Numbered from the stretch's first letter, positions 43,901-53,447 are shown. The stretch is DNA of 64,000 bases from Paludibacteraceae bacterium (GCA_016283095.1 JAEEMG010000005.1:1-64000), one strand, 5' to 3'. The notes: generated by a model from the letters alone, not told the origin. Numbers and translations: made by a program.

Positions 43901-46585
43901 GAACTTCAGATCCTGGTCTGTCTCAAAGTTTCTATCTTTCAAATCAATTCCGACATATGTGGCAAATGGAGAACACTTGAAATCCTTCGACACAATACTT
44001 GCGTCACCACCCTTCTCAAACACTCTTGCTGTCACTGTAGCATGCAGGAATGACGGTGCATCCTCAGAATCTGAGAATAATGAAGCAAACGATTGAGGTC
44101 CACTATATTCATCTTCGTCATCACTACTGCTCACACCATCAACACTGTCATATCCATTTTCATCCAAGACTCCATCTCCAATGCGGACATTCGCCTTGCG
44201 GAATTCAGAGAATGGATTGACAAATGTATAGTTTTTATAGGCTGTGAATGGGCATCTGTCGACGGAGATATCAGCATCCACCTTATAGTTCAAGCCACCT
44301 GCAGGTGTTCCTGTCAACCAATTCGCATGGATCTTCATATCTGAAGACTTTCCTGTCGTGATCCTATCACCTTTGGCATCAAGAGTAATTTTGATTCTGT
44401 TTGGCTTGATAGTAGCAATTCTAACATACTCAGTAAACGAACGGCCTCCTACTTCAAACACAACTCGCCAAACTCCTGTCTGATCCTCATCTTTTGTAGG
44501 AATAGAGAACGCATATAGTCCGTTCTCTCCATTACGAGTGACATGCTTTGAATAAAACTGTCCCTGTGGATTGAACATCTCCGCTGTCACAGGACAATTC
44601 TCTGGCAGATTGTTATCTGTGTCCTCTAGCATTACAGACAAATGAAGAGTATCTCCTGGTCGCCATACGTTTCTCTCTCCATAAATGTAAGCCTTCAATC
44701 CTCGTTGTTTGTCGACTCCGGACACATCGAAACTACTGTATGAAAGCTCTGATCCGTTTGACACTTTGACATAACTTTTCAAACCTTCTCTTTCTACCTC
44801 AACGAAATATGGTATATTTTCACAAGTCATGTCGCAGAAACCTTCAGAGTCTGTTTTTCCTTCCGCAACCGGTTGCAATTGATAATTATAAGCCGTCACT
44901 TTGGCTCCACTCACAGGAGAGGCTTTAAGTAGATCTGCGACACTCACCCAGATGTCCTTACCTCCTGCACGTTTCACCGTAATACCAAGGTCACTCAATC
45001 GGTAAAGGTTGCTCTTCACACATTTGTTCCAAGTGTAATAGTCATCTTTAGTCGGATCATCAGATCCCCAATAGCTATAACCCATTACTGATTGCAAATC
45101 AAAGTATCCGTCACGGTCGAAAAGAGCCTCCATTCTCTCACTCACACCCTCAGTTGTGTTCAATTCGATAGCTCGTGAGTTTCCTCCTGCATTACACATC
45201 GCATATTCCTTCTTGTAAGACAGGTAGACCTGATAAATCGCAGTAGGATCATCATCAAACAATCCGCTCAAATCAACAGTGTATAGATGGCTTTCCTCGC
45301 TGTCAAAATCATCAGTATCGTCAAGACGGACTGTCTTATGATAGATCATTCTTCCATAACGACGGATGGATGCGTCACTGCCACCACCATAATACTCATC
45401 TTCGTAATCATAATCATAGTAGCTATTATTAGATGTTCCATCACGCAGGTAGCTCAACACGTTGTTGGAATAGATTTTTAGGACATCCACATCGACAGCA
45501 AAAATATTCGACGCTCTGAATCTGACTTTCACGTCGGCAGGATTTGCCAAAATTGAACCATTATCCAAAATTGACAAACTCGGAATGCCTAAAGAATATG
45601 TAATTGGAAATTTATAATCAGATGTTATTTTCTTGCCAGTTGAACTCTTGACTCCAGAATGTACGACAACCTCACCTTTGTTTGCCTTCGATTTAGTTGT
45701 GAAAATCAAGTTCACATGATCCTCAAACTGCTCTATCTTGACAGATTCTTTTGATCCATTGGTATAAACCTCTATCAATCCATTCAAATTCTGCTTTGAA
45801 TCCAATTTTTCAGAGAAATACACAGACACTGTTTTTTCTTTTACTCCTGTACAAGAGACTGATATAGGTTCAAACAAAGACTTCACAGGAAGATCAAATT
45901 CTTCTGCCGGTTTATTCTCAATTCTTAAAGAAGTTCCATCAAATTGTAATTTGCATTTCTTTGACTCTGTTCCCTTCTTCACATTACGTACCTCAAAACG
46001 GTACATGTTTGGCGATGACATCTGCTCTATCAGGACATCACTCTGTTCAACACCATCTATAGTAAACATGGATGGTGAAAGTCTGCTTTTGTCAACTTCC
46101 ATAGTGAATGAAAGCACTCCACTTACAATCACCGCGTCTGAATTGACCAAATCCACACGGACTGAGTTGATCTTCAATTTTGCCGACGGTGCGATCATCT
46201 CTACATCGAACGAGAAATCTGGCATCTTGTCGTTGTTGAACAACTTCTCCATCTTAACCGTACATTTGTAGGTTGATCCGAATTTGACACTGTTCTGATC
46301 AGGGACGAACGACAATGTGTAATCGTCCTTCTTTACGAAAGTACCATCCAGAGACGGAGAAAATTCCATGAACTGTGCCAAATCTTTCTCTTCTTTGTTC
46401 TTTAGCACATCATCACTGAAAATCACCTGGATTGTAGATTTTTCACCTCCAAAATACCTTGAGGTAAATCCGGTCACATAATCCTTTACCTCGTCTTCAC
46501 TCATCTTGCTTCCACAGGCTGAAAACAAGAACATCGCCACTATATACAATAGAAGCGACACATTACGTCTCAGAAACCTAATCAT
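40985..46585 (-). CDS. Bacterial alpha-2-macroglobulin lipoprotein
   Basis: 1866 aa. The lipobox LFSAC (Cys about residue 24) predicts a lipoprotein. MG-type beta-sandwich domains fill residues about 40-1150, with a bait region and alpha-2-macroglobulin family domain around KTVSAPLMVMSSLPRVLTNGE. The thioester motif CSEQ (Cys1422, in HYPYCCSEQVSSRL) sits at the start of the alpha/alpha-toroid domain (complement-component-like, about 1400-1660). Family members trap proteases in the periplasm and protect the wall; a reactive Cys-Gln thioester is predicted here. It is followed by pbpC, the classic partner for wall repair. Confidence 0.94.
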   Translation of the reverse strand: MIRFLRRNVSLLLYIVAMFLFSACGSKMSEDEVKDYVTGFTSRYFGGEKSTIQVIFSDDVLKNKEEKDLAQFMEFSPSLDGTFVKKDDYTLSFVPDQNSVKFGSTYKCTVKMEKLFNNDKMPDFSFDVEMIAPSAKLKINSVRVDLVNSDAVIVSGVLSFTMEVDKSRLSPSMFTIDGVEQSDVLIEQMSSPNMYRFEVRNVKKGTESKKCKLQFDGTSLRIENKPAEEFDLPVKSLFEPISVSCTGVKEKTVSVYFSEKLDSKQNLNGLIEVYTNGSKESVKIEQFEDHVNLIFTTKSKANKGEVVVHSGVKSSTGKKITSDYKFPITYSLGIPSLSILDNGSILANPADVKVRFRASNIFAVDVDVLKIYSNNVLSYLRDGTSNNSYYDYDYEDEYYGGGSDASIRRYGRMIYHKTVRLDDTDDFDSEESHLYTVDLSGLFDDDPTAIYQVYLSYKKEYAMCNAGGNSRAIELNTTEGVSERMEALFDRDGYFDLQSVMGYSYWGSDDPTKDDYYTWNKCVKSNLYRLSDLGITVKRAGGKDIWVSVADLLKASPVSGAKVTAYNYQLQPVAEGKTDSEGFCDMTCENIPYFVEVEREGLKSYVKVSNGSELSYSSFDVSGVDKQRGLKAYIYGERNVWRPGDTLHLSVMLEDTDNNLPENCPVTAEMFNPQGQFYSKHVTRNGENGLYAFSIPTKDEDQTGVWRVVFEVGGRSFTEYVRIATIKPNRIKITLDAKGDRITTGKSSDMKIHANWLTGTPAGGLNYKVDADISVDRCPFTAYKNYTFVNPFSEFRKANVRIGDGVLDENGYDSVDGVSSSDDEDEYSGPQSFASLFSDSEDAPSFLHATVTARVFEKGGDASIVSKDFKCSPFATYVGIDLKDRNFETDQDLKFNVVVVDENGKKTNTKLKYRIFKLEWRWWSEYNSKYLRDFVSGKHNKPVAEGTMNTNGGVATVPFRINYPEWGRFLVIVSDEEGNHTTGGTILIDWPSSRGMSNKEDATSSTMLMLSTDKETYNVGDDAVVYIPAAKGARALVSIESGNKVLSREWVSASDVVSKYTIKITKEMTPNVYVSTSLINPHAVSADGKPIRKYGVKSLTVEDPKSHLVPTIGMPDELRPQTKFKVKVGEKNGRAMSYTLAIVDEGLLDITSFKTPNPWPSMNEKEALNVNTYDMYADVVGASTSVFQNILSIGGDVSINKSAQKEKRFKPVVKFIGPFTLKAGETKEHELQLPMYVGSVRTMVVACDGDKSYGSAEKTTTVSAPLMVMSSLPRVLTNGENVKLPVNVFSSVKQGQNATVTVAVDGPLSIVGSNTKSVNFTAAGDKIVYFDLKCDPTKEGIAHVKIKGSGAMQASEEIAIEVRNPQPIIVNSESQVVDSQTSFSWTPFVKNTTNKACVTISPMPNIDVQAAFLKMIHYPYCCSEQVSSRLLFYLNAEKFINPDMKQALQNEINHYLTVLYGRQKSNGAFVYWPGDNEINEWITNMVGHVFVEARSKGYTVPDDVYDRWLSYQKSRAREDGNRTTQAYRLYTLALAKKADEAAMNKMKEKLSSQDIVSKILLASAYSLVGKNNIATSILSEVTDEKIETYRYHWSREWTFGSRLRDRALWLEALVISGNTKQAFDVAKYIAAKYNAQSSCTYETAYSMLAMNRLSNVLSSTANTTVIQKGQTVKTVASSVQKDNSGKASLNTPIVELDPNAGECVVKNNNASTTYATLCLSRKPSSTEVLSNGGQGLEISVVYEDESGKEVSIANLKQGAEIIARIVVKNASGTEDSRLMALTYAWPSGFEPWNDIASDNDDCDYVDQRDDKKIWHFVLSKYKVKTFKMKLRAAYCGDFIVPSTLCEDMYDAEINAHTASSKVKISE

Positions 46586-46657
46586 CTGTCCTTTTTTTAG
46601 TTATCACTTAAAACAAAATATTTCGCATAAAAGTATTTTGCTTTCACTTATCACGTA

Positions 46658-46665
46658 CAAAATTA
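46658..46665 (-). promoter_or_regulatory. -7 box of the alpha-2-macroglobulin gene
   Basis: Minus strand TAATTTTG, predicted start near 46651, leader about 66 nt. It sits directly behind the stop of the DUF4015 gene. Confidence 0.5.
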
Positions 46666-46683
46666 AATATTAATTTGGTATAA

Positions 46684-48126
46684 TCAATTCTGCAGACTAT
46701 CTTTTTTTGCATTAGACGGTGCGACACCCATACTGTCTTTGACAACAGTTTCTTTTTTTGTGGCAACCGCTGCTGAGTCATTAGTTGTGGCAGCTGGTTT
46801 CTGTGGTGCGACACTCTTATATTTCTTATACGCTGGGACTGTGTCTCCCACTCTTATCAAAGCGTCTTTTCTGTATTTAACAGACGCATTCCACAACAGC
46901 CACTCGTTGTAGCCGGCATCATAGATAGCGTCGATCTGGGCACGCACATCCGCAGCTGTATATGCTCGCGCACCTGCCACCCAAGGAGCGTTGAAATCCT
47001 GAAGCCACGCTCTCACATTCGGTTTGCGGTCGAGCGAATCCAACACTTTCTTCGACAATTTCATAGAGCCAAGGATTGTCTGGTATGGAGCATTGTTTGG
47101 AATCGGAATGCCAAACACTTTTGGTCCGTAGTGAGACGGATAAATCATCGGTGATATAGTTGAGACGTATTTGCCCATATCAGCATAGTTCTGTCCCACA
47201 AGACGTGTGTCCACATCGTTGTCGATAACCGTGCCGAACACATCAGCAGAAAAGGCGATTCCACATTTGCCAAACTCCTCTGCCGAATATTTCACAAACT
47301 CTGTGATTACCTGCTGCTTGGACATCGTGTCTGAGCCGTATCCGTAATTGACTTCCGAATCCTTCACCTCTGTTGAGAATCGGATATAGTCGAACTGAAT
47401 CTCGTCGAAACCGTCGGCTGCGGCTCTTTTTCCAATTGACACGAGATACTTCCAAACCTCACGGTTGTATGGGTTCACCCACGCAAGCCCTGCACGGTCG
47501 TAATAGATCGAACCGTCTTTCCTATGCACGCACCAATCAGGATTCTTCTTAGCCAGCAACGGGTCACGGAATGCCACAACACGACCGATCACATAGATAT
47601 TCTTGCTGTGCAGATTAGCCAAAAACGACTGTATACCACGGATATAGCGGATGTTAGCCTTAAACTCATTCACCAGTTTATGCTCCATATTATATGTCAC
47701 ATTTCCGTTGTCGTTCTTCACGTCTATCACCATCGCATTTAGCTCCGTCGTCTCCACCATCTCAAGCAGTTCCTTGAAACGGCTGTGTCCGGCGATAGGT
47801 CCGCTCACGTAGATACCCTTCACAGGCGGATGGTTTTTCAATGTTTTGCGGACGATGAATGTGTCATCAAACTGCAATGTCTGGACAATCAGTTCCCTTG
47901 GGATTTCCCTTGGAATAGGCATCGAATCAGGTTTCGCCAAAGAGTCTTTAGCCAATGAATCTTTATTTATAGATATGCTGTCTGTAGACGGAATAGAATC
48001 CACCTTCGTAGCGATAGAATCGTGCGACATCTCGTCTACTTTATCATTATTCTTATTCTCTACTTTGCCTTGGCAAGATGCCAACATTAAAGCTATAACG
48101 CCGTATACTATTTTATGCAATTTCAT
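46684..48126 (-). CDS. DUF4015 lipoprotein, putative glycoside hydrolase
   Basis: 480 aa. The lipoprotein signal MKLHKIVYGVIALMLASC is followed by a Ser/Asp/Lys-rich linker (about 20-75). The DUF4015 domain (about 95-420) is TIM-barrel-like: GIYVSGPIAG, MVIDVKNDNGNVTYNM, IYVIGRVVAFRDPLLAKKNPDWCVH, DEIQFDYIRFS and AWLQDFNAPW. It is related to glycoside hydrolase-like proteins of unknown substrate. The C-terminus is a low-complexity Lys/Ala/Thr tail. It is upstream of and co-directional with the alpha-2-macroglobulin gene, which has its own promoter. Confidence 0.88.
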   Translation of the reverse strand: MKLHKIVYGVIALMLASCQGKVENKNNDKVDEMSHDSIATKVDSIPSTDSISINKDSLAKDSLAKPDSMPIPREIPRELIVQTLQFDDTFIVRKTLKNHPPVKGIYVSGPIAGHSRFKELLEMVETTELNAMVIDVKNDNGNVTYNMEHKLVNEFKANIRYIRGIQSFLANLHSKNIYVIGRVVAFRDPLLAKKNPDWCVHRKDGSIYYDRAGLAWVNPYNREVWKYLVSIGKRAAADGFDEIQFDYIRFSTEVKDSEVNYGYGSDTMSKQQVITEFVKYSAEEFGKCGIAFSADVFGTVIDNDVDTRLVGQNYADMGKYVSTISPMIYPSHYGPKVFGIPIPNNAPYQTILGSMKLSKKVLDSLDRKPNVRAWLQDFNAPWVAGARAYTAADVRAQIDAIYDAGYNEWLLWNASVKYRKDALIRVGDTVPAYKKYKSVAPQKPAATTNDSAAVATKKETVVKDSMGVAPSNAKKDSLQN

Positions 48127-48154
48127 TACAATCTTTTTTCTTACAAATTCTCCA

Positions 48155-48162
48155 CAAATGTA
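48155..48162 (-). promoter_or_regulatory. -7 box of the DUF4015 gene
   Basis: Minus strand TACATTTG; predicted start near 48148, 22-nt leader. Confidence 0.55.
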
Positions 48163-48526
48163 ATAAAATTATAATGCAATATTCTTTGCCGATTAAAAAT
48201 AAGCTGTCTAAGATTAATCTAAATTACTAACAAATAGAAAATGGGAAACAGAAAACGAGGCTCTATAAAAAAGCTTCATTGTCGGTGCTGGAGACATGTC
48301 ATTTAGACTCAACTTCACATGAAGGTCGTAGAGGCAGGTTTCAAACCTGCCCCGCAACAAAACTCATAATCAAACAGAAAACAGCGTCATCTATAATATC
48401 AGACGCTTGGAAAACCACAAACAAGTTTGTGTGGGAAAACTCCCCAACGGAGAAAACATAAAAATGAGAAAACACTAAATGGTATGGTGTTTCACCATTA
48501 ACAATCCTCAAAATCTATGAATCAAT
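48163..48526. other. Gene-free region with a REP-like palindrome
   Basis: No gene. It holds the perfect palindrome at 48333-48351 and a small hairpin ATGGT/ACCAT (about 48485-48499). The rest is plain AT-rich DNA. Confidence 0.5.
48333..48351. repeat. REP-like GC-rich palindrome
   Basis: GGCAGGTTT-C-AAACCTGCC is a perfect 9-bp inverted repeat with a 1-nt centre, GC-rich in AT-rich surroundings. It looks like a dispersed extragenic palindrome; no second copy is in the window. Confidence 0.55.
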
Positions 48527-48560
48527 AAAAAGCCACCAACTCGTAAGTCAGTGGCTTTTT
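48527..48560. terminator. Bidirectional terminator ending the Hsp70-helicase cassette
   Basis: Perfect 10-bp stem AAAAAGCCAC/GTGGCTTTTT (48527-48536 with 48551-48560) with U runs on both strands. It lies 50 bp past the stop of the 404-aa gene. Confidence 0.85.
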
Positions 48561-48609
48561 ATTGCGTTTTCGTTGACTAAATTATTTCACACATTCAATC
48601 TGTCTATTC

Positions 48610-49824
48610 CTATGATTCAAAATTGATTTCTTCTTGAGTCATTTCTTTAGAATCAATTATTTTATTGCGAGATTCTAATTCCTTAGTTTGTTTTTGAGGC
48701 AAATTATTTAATTCATGAGACGTAGACTCTAAACAAATATTTTTTTCTTTCTCATTCTCAGGCTGCTTTTCCTTTGTGAAATCGGATTCTTTAGGAACTG
48801 TCACATTACTATCTACATCAGAATGCTTAAAAATTGACAAAGGTAAACGTTCATACAAACAATCATAGGTATGTTCATGCCCTAAAATGCACCCCAACAT
48901 ATAGCAAGTAACAGAAAATTCTTTTCCATTTTTCTTGCCATTTTCAACCCATTGAGGTTCGTAAGAAAAAACTTCTTTGTATCTATCTCTATATAAATAG
49001 AAAAGCACAGCTGTATTTATAATTGAAACATCTTTTCCAATTTTTTTTACATGATCCATAAATTTTGAACATTCTTGCTCTTCATTCAGTTTTTTCAATA
49101 TATCATCAAAATTTATCTTGAAATCTTCTTCATTGAGTTTTTGCAAAAATTTCATAATTCCAGTGTTTTCTAATACTGCACTATCGGTCTCTTTTTTAGC
49201 CATATGATTACAGATTGCATGTACAGCATCCATAAATGCACCTATTGTATTTTTGGGATAGTAACCATGACGTTCATATCTCATTATATAAACCCAAATT
49301 GACAAATCTCCTTCAGGACGACGATTATTAAACAATTCATCTATAACTTCATTTATTACTTCATTAGTAATAAACGAAGTCATTTCCTCAATAGAATCTT
49401 TGAGGCCATATATATTCCAAATATTTTTGACTCCTTTTTGGCAATTTTGAAGAGCATTCTTTTTTTGTAAATTGCGTACAGCATCAGGCCAAAGAGGATC
49501 TTTAATCTCTATTCGTTTATCAAGCGAAATAGATAATTCTTTTTTTGCTTCCTCATCTAAAGGATACACTCCTTGAATGTCTGCTATATTAACAATAGTA
49601 GAATTATCCCATCCTTCTCTTGTAAAATGAATAAATAAATATTCGAAACTATATTCAAATTCATTTATATTAAACGAAGAATCTTCAATAATAGGGATAC
49701 CAGCACATAACTGATCAATATTATTAAAAGGTCTTTCCATTTCTTTATTGATATGTATACTGCCATATTTGAACATATCAACAAAATCGGATTTACGTAT
49801 CAATGCAATATAGTTGTTTATCAT
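48610..49824 (-). CDS. Unrecognised 404-aa protein of the Hsp70-helicase cassette
   Basis: No family recognised. No signal peptide or membrane segment, so it is probably cytosolic. Residues about 1-330 look like a mostly helical folded domain (IEEMTSFITNEVINEVIDELFNN, IWVYIMRYERHGYYPKNTIGAFMDAVHAICNH, LFYLYRDRYKEVF). The last 70 residues are disordered and highly charged (KEKQPENEKEKN, PQKQTKELESRNK). It is third in the cassette, 3 bp after the helicase stop, so certainly co-transcribed. By position it may be the effector or an adaptor, which is speculation. Confidence 0.75.
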   Translation of the reverse strand: MINNYIALIRKSDFVDMFKYGSIHINKEMERPFNNIDQLCAGIPIIEDSSFNINEFEYSFEYLFIHFTREGWDNSTIVNIADIQGVYPLDEEAKKELSISLDKRIEIKDPLWPDAVRNLQKKNALQNCQKGVKNIWNIYGLKDSIEEMTSFITNEVINEVIDELFNNRRPEGDLSIWVYIMRYERHGYYPKNTIGAFMDAVHAICNHMAKKETDSAVLENTGIMKFLQKLNEEDFKINFDDILKKLNEEQECSKFMDHVKKIGKDVSIINTAVLFYLYRDRYKEVFSYEPQWVENGKKNGKEFSVTCYMLGCILGHEHTYDCLYERLPLSIFKHSDVDSNVTVPKESDFTKEKQPENEKEKNICLESTSHELNNLPQKQTKELESRNKIIDSKEMTQEEINFES

Positions 49825-49827
49825 AAC

Positions 49828-51000
49828 CTAAAAACCAGCAAAAATGCTGTCTCCATCAAATTTTTGTTGAACATTAAGTGCATCATGTATATCTATTTTA
49901 TGACAGTCTGCCTCAAAATTTCGAAGATATTTGTGTTTGACACCACTATAAGTAAGATATAAATTCTTACGACTACGTGTCATAGCCACCATAAACAAAG
50001 TCTGACCTAATTCGCTATTGCCACGATTAGGAGCAATAAATAAAGAATTGTTTAAATAAGGAAGAAACACATTATCGAAATCAAGTCCCTTCGAGCTATG
50101 ATATGTCATAACGCATACTTTGTTAGCATTGCCATTAAACTGACCATAACCATTACCAACATATTGCATTGGAATGTTATTTGACGACAAATAACGATTA
50201 ATTTCAGCATAATCCATTGATTGTTCGTCATCATTTCTAGGTCGTTTGCCCTCTGATTCAATAGCTGATTTGATAAATTTCCTTATATCTTTATGAGTTG
50301 GAATCAAAATGCCAACAGTCTGACCAACTTTAACTGCTTTTAGGGCTTCTGTCATAATATATTTTACCTCATCTTCTTCATGACGAGCCTCACATAAGCG
50401 AATCTGGGTCGTCTCCTTTGTTAAATCACGTTTTGCACTGAAGATATTCAAACTAGGAAGAAACTTTTGTAATGCATTTATGATTGAACTAGAGAGTCGA
50501 TGGATAATACCAAGTTCAAATTCACTGGAAGACAATAATTCATTTATTCTACTTGGACTGACCGTTTCTTCTTCGAATTTAGGGTCCTTGTCATAAATTG
50601 ATTGATTAGAATCTCCAGCTACAACAACATGTCTAGCTCTGTCTTTCATTTTCTGCAATACACTAGGTGTCAAGTCTTGAACTTCATCTGCTAGTATATA
50701 ATCATAACTTTCGTTTGATTTCATAAAATCATAAAAAGTCATAACATTAACAGGAAAATCCAACCCCATTTCTGCAAATGCAGCTTCATACATAGAAATG
50801 AGAGAGTGTGTGAACACGACTAACAACACGCTTGCTCCACTATCTTTTGATTTTATTCTTTTAATAGTATAAGCAAGGAGCACTGACTTTCCCGATCCAG
50901 GAAAGCCTTTAATCCACACATTCTTGCGAGTAATATCAACATTGACGATAAATTCGCGTTGTTGTGCATCCAACTTGTTTTCTGGAATTATCCAATTCAT
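49828..51000 (-). CDS. Compact UvrD/PcrA-like SF1 helicase
   Basis: 390 aa from ATG 51000; the frame opens at 51030, but that would overlap the Hsp70 gene. SF1A motifs are in order: Walker A GFPGSGKS (32-39), Walker B/II ILADEVQDL (102-110), III VVVAGDSNQSIYD (115-127), Q/R segment IIHRLSSSI, V TYHSSKGLDF (299-308) and VI VAMTRSRKNL (338-347). It is far shorter than UvrD (about 720 aa): the 1B/2B insertions are missing, leaving a minimal two-RecA motor. It probably translocates on nucleic acid. It is the second gene of the cassette, 10 bp after the Hsp70-like gene. Confidence 0.88.
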   Translation of the reverse strand: MNWIIPENKLDAQQREFIVNVDITRKNVWIKGFPGSGKSVLLAYTIKRIKSKDSGASVLLVVFTHSLISMYEAAFAEMGLDFPVNVMTFYDFMKSNESYDYILADEVQDLTPSVLQKMKDRARHVVVAGDSNQSIYDKDPKFEEETVSPSRINELLSSSEFELGIIHRLSSSIINALQKFLPSLNIFSAKRDLTKETTQIRLCEARHEEDEVKYIMTEALKAVKVGQTVGILIPTHKDIRKFIKSAIESEGKRPRNDDEQSMDYAEINRYLSSNNIPMQYVGNGYGQFNGNANKVCVMTYHSSKGLDFDNVFLPYLNNSLFIAPNRGNSELGQTLFMVAMTRSRKNLYLTYSGVKHKYLRNFEADCHKIDIHDALNVQQKFDGDSIFAGF

Positions 51001-51010
51001 ATCACAATAA

Positions 51011-53416
51011 TTAAAATTTATCCAAAACATTTTGACGAGTCCGCGTCAGATTCTCGTCATCATAATACTTCTCTGTTTCCGCACCAGTCTGAGAATTTTG
51101 TATTTGATTAGATATATCATGACACCCCAAATCTGATGCCAACGAAGATAGCCAACTATATTCATGTGAGGCCAATGACTTTGACTTCCATTTTCTTAAA
51201 AGAATATCATAAGCTTGTTCTTCCAATTCTTTAGCCTTGTCGCTATTACCTACTTGTCTCTCCATTCGTGCCAATAAAATTATCGTAGCCCCATCTGTAG
51301 GATTTTTCTCATAAGCTGTGTTTATCAATTGTCTTGCTCTTTGCGGATCTTTGTACATCAAAGAGTGTCCAAGGTTAAAATTAATAGTAGAATTATTAGG
51401 GTTGTACTGATATGCTCTTTCATAATATTCTATAGCCTTGTCTTTTACGCCAGCACTAGAGTAGAGCACTCCTATATTGTTATAATTGTCTGGACTAGGA
51501 TAAAGTTCATTCTGGAATTCAAAAGTTTCAGCAGCACGAAATGAATTTCCAGCTCTTTCGTAGGCTTCACGCAATTTTATCAATCCACTCTTCGTTGGAG
51601 TTCCGTGATTTCTCTCAGCTTCCAAATTAGCCTGTCTCTCTGCCACAAGTACAATTCTCTCTTCAGTCGATAGTTCTTTGTTGGCAAATGGATTCTGGGG
51701 TTCTACCATACATTCCACTCCATTACATCTTGCTTGAACCAACATAAGTTTGTCTGCGTTAATTTCAATAGAGAGTTTAACTGGCGTATTTACTGGCACT
51801 CCACCTTTCAGTTCTATTTTCAGATTGAAAAGCATCTTATTTACATTACCAACACAGATTGGCAATTCGATAACATCTTGATTGTCATGTGAAGTCACAA
51901 GATCATCAATAATAGTAATATCACTAGGAATGATAGATCCAGCAGGCATAATCACGCGAGGATAAGTATCTTTTGTAATAACAAGAATTGGCTCGCTGGT
52001 AATTGGTTGAATAATGCACTTGTTCATGCCATTCATCAAAAAAGAATGGATTGCAGCACCTTTGGAAACATGAGTCTGCAGATCTTGCGGAATTAGAATC
52101 TGAGAATCTTCAAATTCATTTTTTAATGTTTCTTGAATAAATGGATTCTGTGCACTTCCTCCAATCAACAGGACGTAATCAATCTCTTCTCGTTTTACAT
52201 TTGCCTTTTTTATTGCACTGTTAATTGGCATGAATATATTGTTATACTCCTTTTGACCTTTGATTTGTGTTGCAATATGCGATTTATTCATAAAAACTTG
52301 CATTGTGTCAACAAGTTCATTTGATGTAATGAAGAAATTGTTCTGTCTCAAAAAACCTTTCTTTGTCTCCACCTCTACAGAAACGGTTATCGATTCTTTT
52401 TCCGTACTGTTTTTATAGCGAGCAGGTATTTCCAGTCCACACATTTGGCATGAAATTCTTTTGCACATCAATATTTTTAATCTTTCAGCCACTTTGAAAA
52501 GTTGTGTAGCTATATATTGCTTTTCTTGGGTACGGAAATCTTCTTCCTTAACCTCATTATAATCAAAGAATCGTGGCATAATATATTTATAGGTAATGTA
52601 TCTATCCACATCATCACCACCAAGTTCAGTAAACTTAGAAATAGCAATATTCTTTGAATAAAGTCCAGTGGCAGACTTTCCTATTTCAAGAATAGAAATG
52701 TCGCAAGTTCCTCCACCAAAGTCAAACACCAACACTTTGGAATTATAATGAGGACTGATAAGCAATGGTTTCTCGCAATCTTCACTATCATGAATATAAC
52801 TGATAAAAGCTGCATTAGGTTCGTCTATCAATGATTGTTTAGATATGACCATCCCGTTTGTTTCAAGGGCTTCCATCAGTTCCTTTCTCTGGTTGGCCTC
52901 AAAAGATGCAGGAATACTAACAGCATATTTAATATTTTCAGATAATCCATTTTCCTTACAATATTTAGTAATAAGTAGGCGTAGATACATAAAGAAAACT
53001 CTTACACAGTCCTTGGGATTGCGTATCCTAATTTTTTCCATGTCTCCGACCTCACTACTGTAATACTTTGCACCAAGGTCTTCTCCTATTTCCATTTTGA
53101 AAGAAAACCAGATATTCTTTCCTTTTGTAAGTTTATATTTCAGGTTTGATGCACCTTCTCCCACAAGCAATTTTTTATTATACCAAGCTATCACACTTGG
53201 TAATTTTTCACTTTGGTATATGGTTCCATCTTCCAAAACCTGAGTCAATTTAATAGGTAGAGTCTTTATATTGTTTTCTCCATTTATACGTGAAGCTACA
53301 GATACAACCGTTGTTGAAGTACCAAAATCAATTCCAATATACGTAGCATTAGTATTGATTAACTGGCAGTCTTGAGAGACTTGTATCATTTGTTTAAGCG
53401 ATAAGATTTCGGTCAT
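51011..53416 (-). CDS. Hsp70-like ATPase fused to tetratricopeptide repeats
   Basis: 801 aa from ATG 53416. The longer frame's ATG 53449 sits in the U run of the upstream terminator, so I reject it. The actin/Hsp70 ATPase is complete: phosphate-1 IGIDFGTSTT (about 27-36), KYAVSIPASFEANQRKELMEAL, phosphate-2 VLVFDFGGGTCDISI, ELGGDDVDRYI and adenosine motif LLIGGSAQNPFI. It lacks the DnaK substrate domain and EEVD-like tail. Instead a beta-rich linker (about 480-580) leads to TPR units (about 610-745: YNNIGVLYSSAGVKDKAIEYYERAYQ, INFNLGHSLMYKDPQRARQLI). Such fusions occur in conflict-system neighbourhoods; the client is unknown. Confidence 0.88.
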   Translation of the reverse strand: MTEILSLKQMIQVSQDCQLINTNATYIGIDFGTSTTVVSVASRINGENNIKTLPIKLTQVLEDGTIYQSEKLPSVIAWYNKKLLVGEGASNLKYKLTKGKNIWFSFKMEIGEDLGAKYYSSEVGDMEKIRIRNPKDCVRVFFMYLRLLITKYCKENGLSENIKYAVSIPASFEANQRKELMEALETNGMVISKQSLIDEPNAAFISYIHDSEDCEKPLLISPHYNSKVLVFDFGGGTCDISILEIGKSATGLYSKNIAISKFTELGGDDVDRYITYKYIMPRFFDYNEVKEEDFRTQEKQYIATQLFKVAERLKILMCKRISCQMCGLEIPARYKNSTEKESITVSVEVETKKGFLRQNNFFITSNELVDTMQVFMNKSHIATQIKGQKEYNNIFMPINSAIKKANVKREEIDYVLLIGGSAQNPFIQETLKNEFEDSQILIPQDLQTHVSKGAAIHSFLMNGMNKCIIQPITSEPILVITKDTYPRVIMPAGSIIPSDITIIDDLVTSHDNQDVIELPICVGNVNKMLFNLKIELKGGVPVNTPVKLSIEINADKLMLVQARCNGVECMVEPQNPFANKELSTEERIVLVAERQANLEAERNHGTPTKSGLIKLREAYERAGNSFRAAETFEFQNELYPSPDNYNNIGVLYSSAGVKDKAIEYYERAYQYNPNNSTINFNLGHSLMYKDPQRARQLINTAYEKNPTDGATIILLARMERQVGNSDKAKELEEQAYDILLRKWKSKSLASHEYSWLSSLASDLGCHDISNQIQNSQTGAETEKYYDDENLTRTRQNVLDKF

Positions 53417-53447
53417 GTCATGCTCTTTTTTGTTATTTATTTGACAC

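Noticed and set aside
48333-48351. T-arm of a tRNA (GGTTTCAAACC-like)
   Set aside because: It is a simple perfect palindrome; no acceptor, D or anticodon arms can be built around it.
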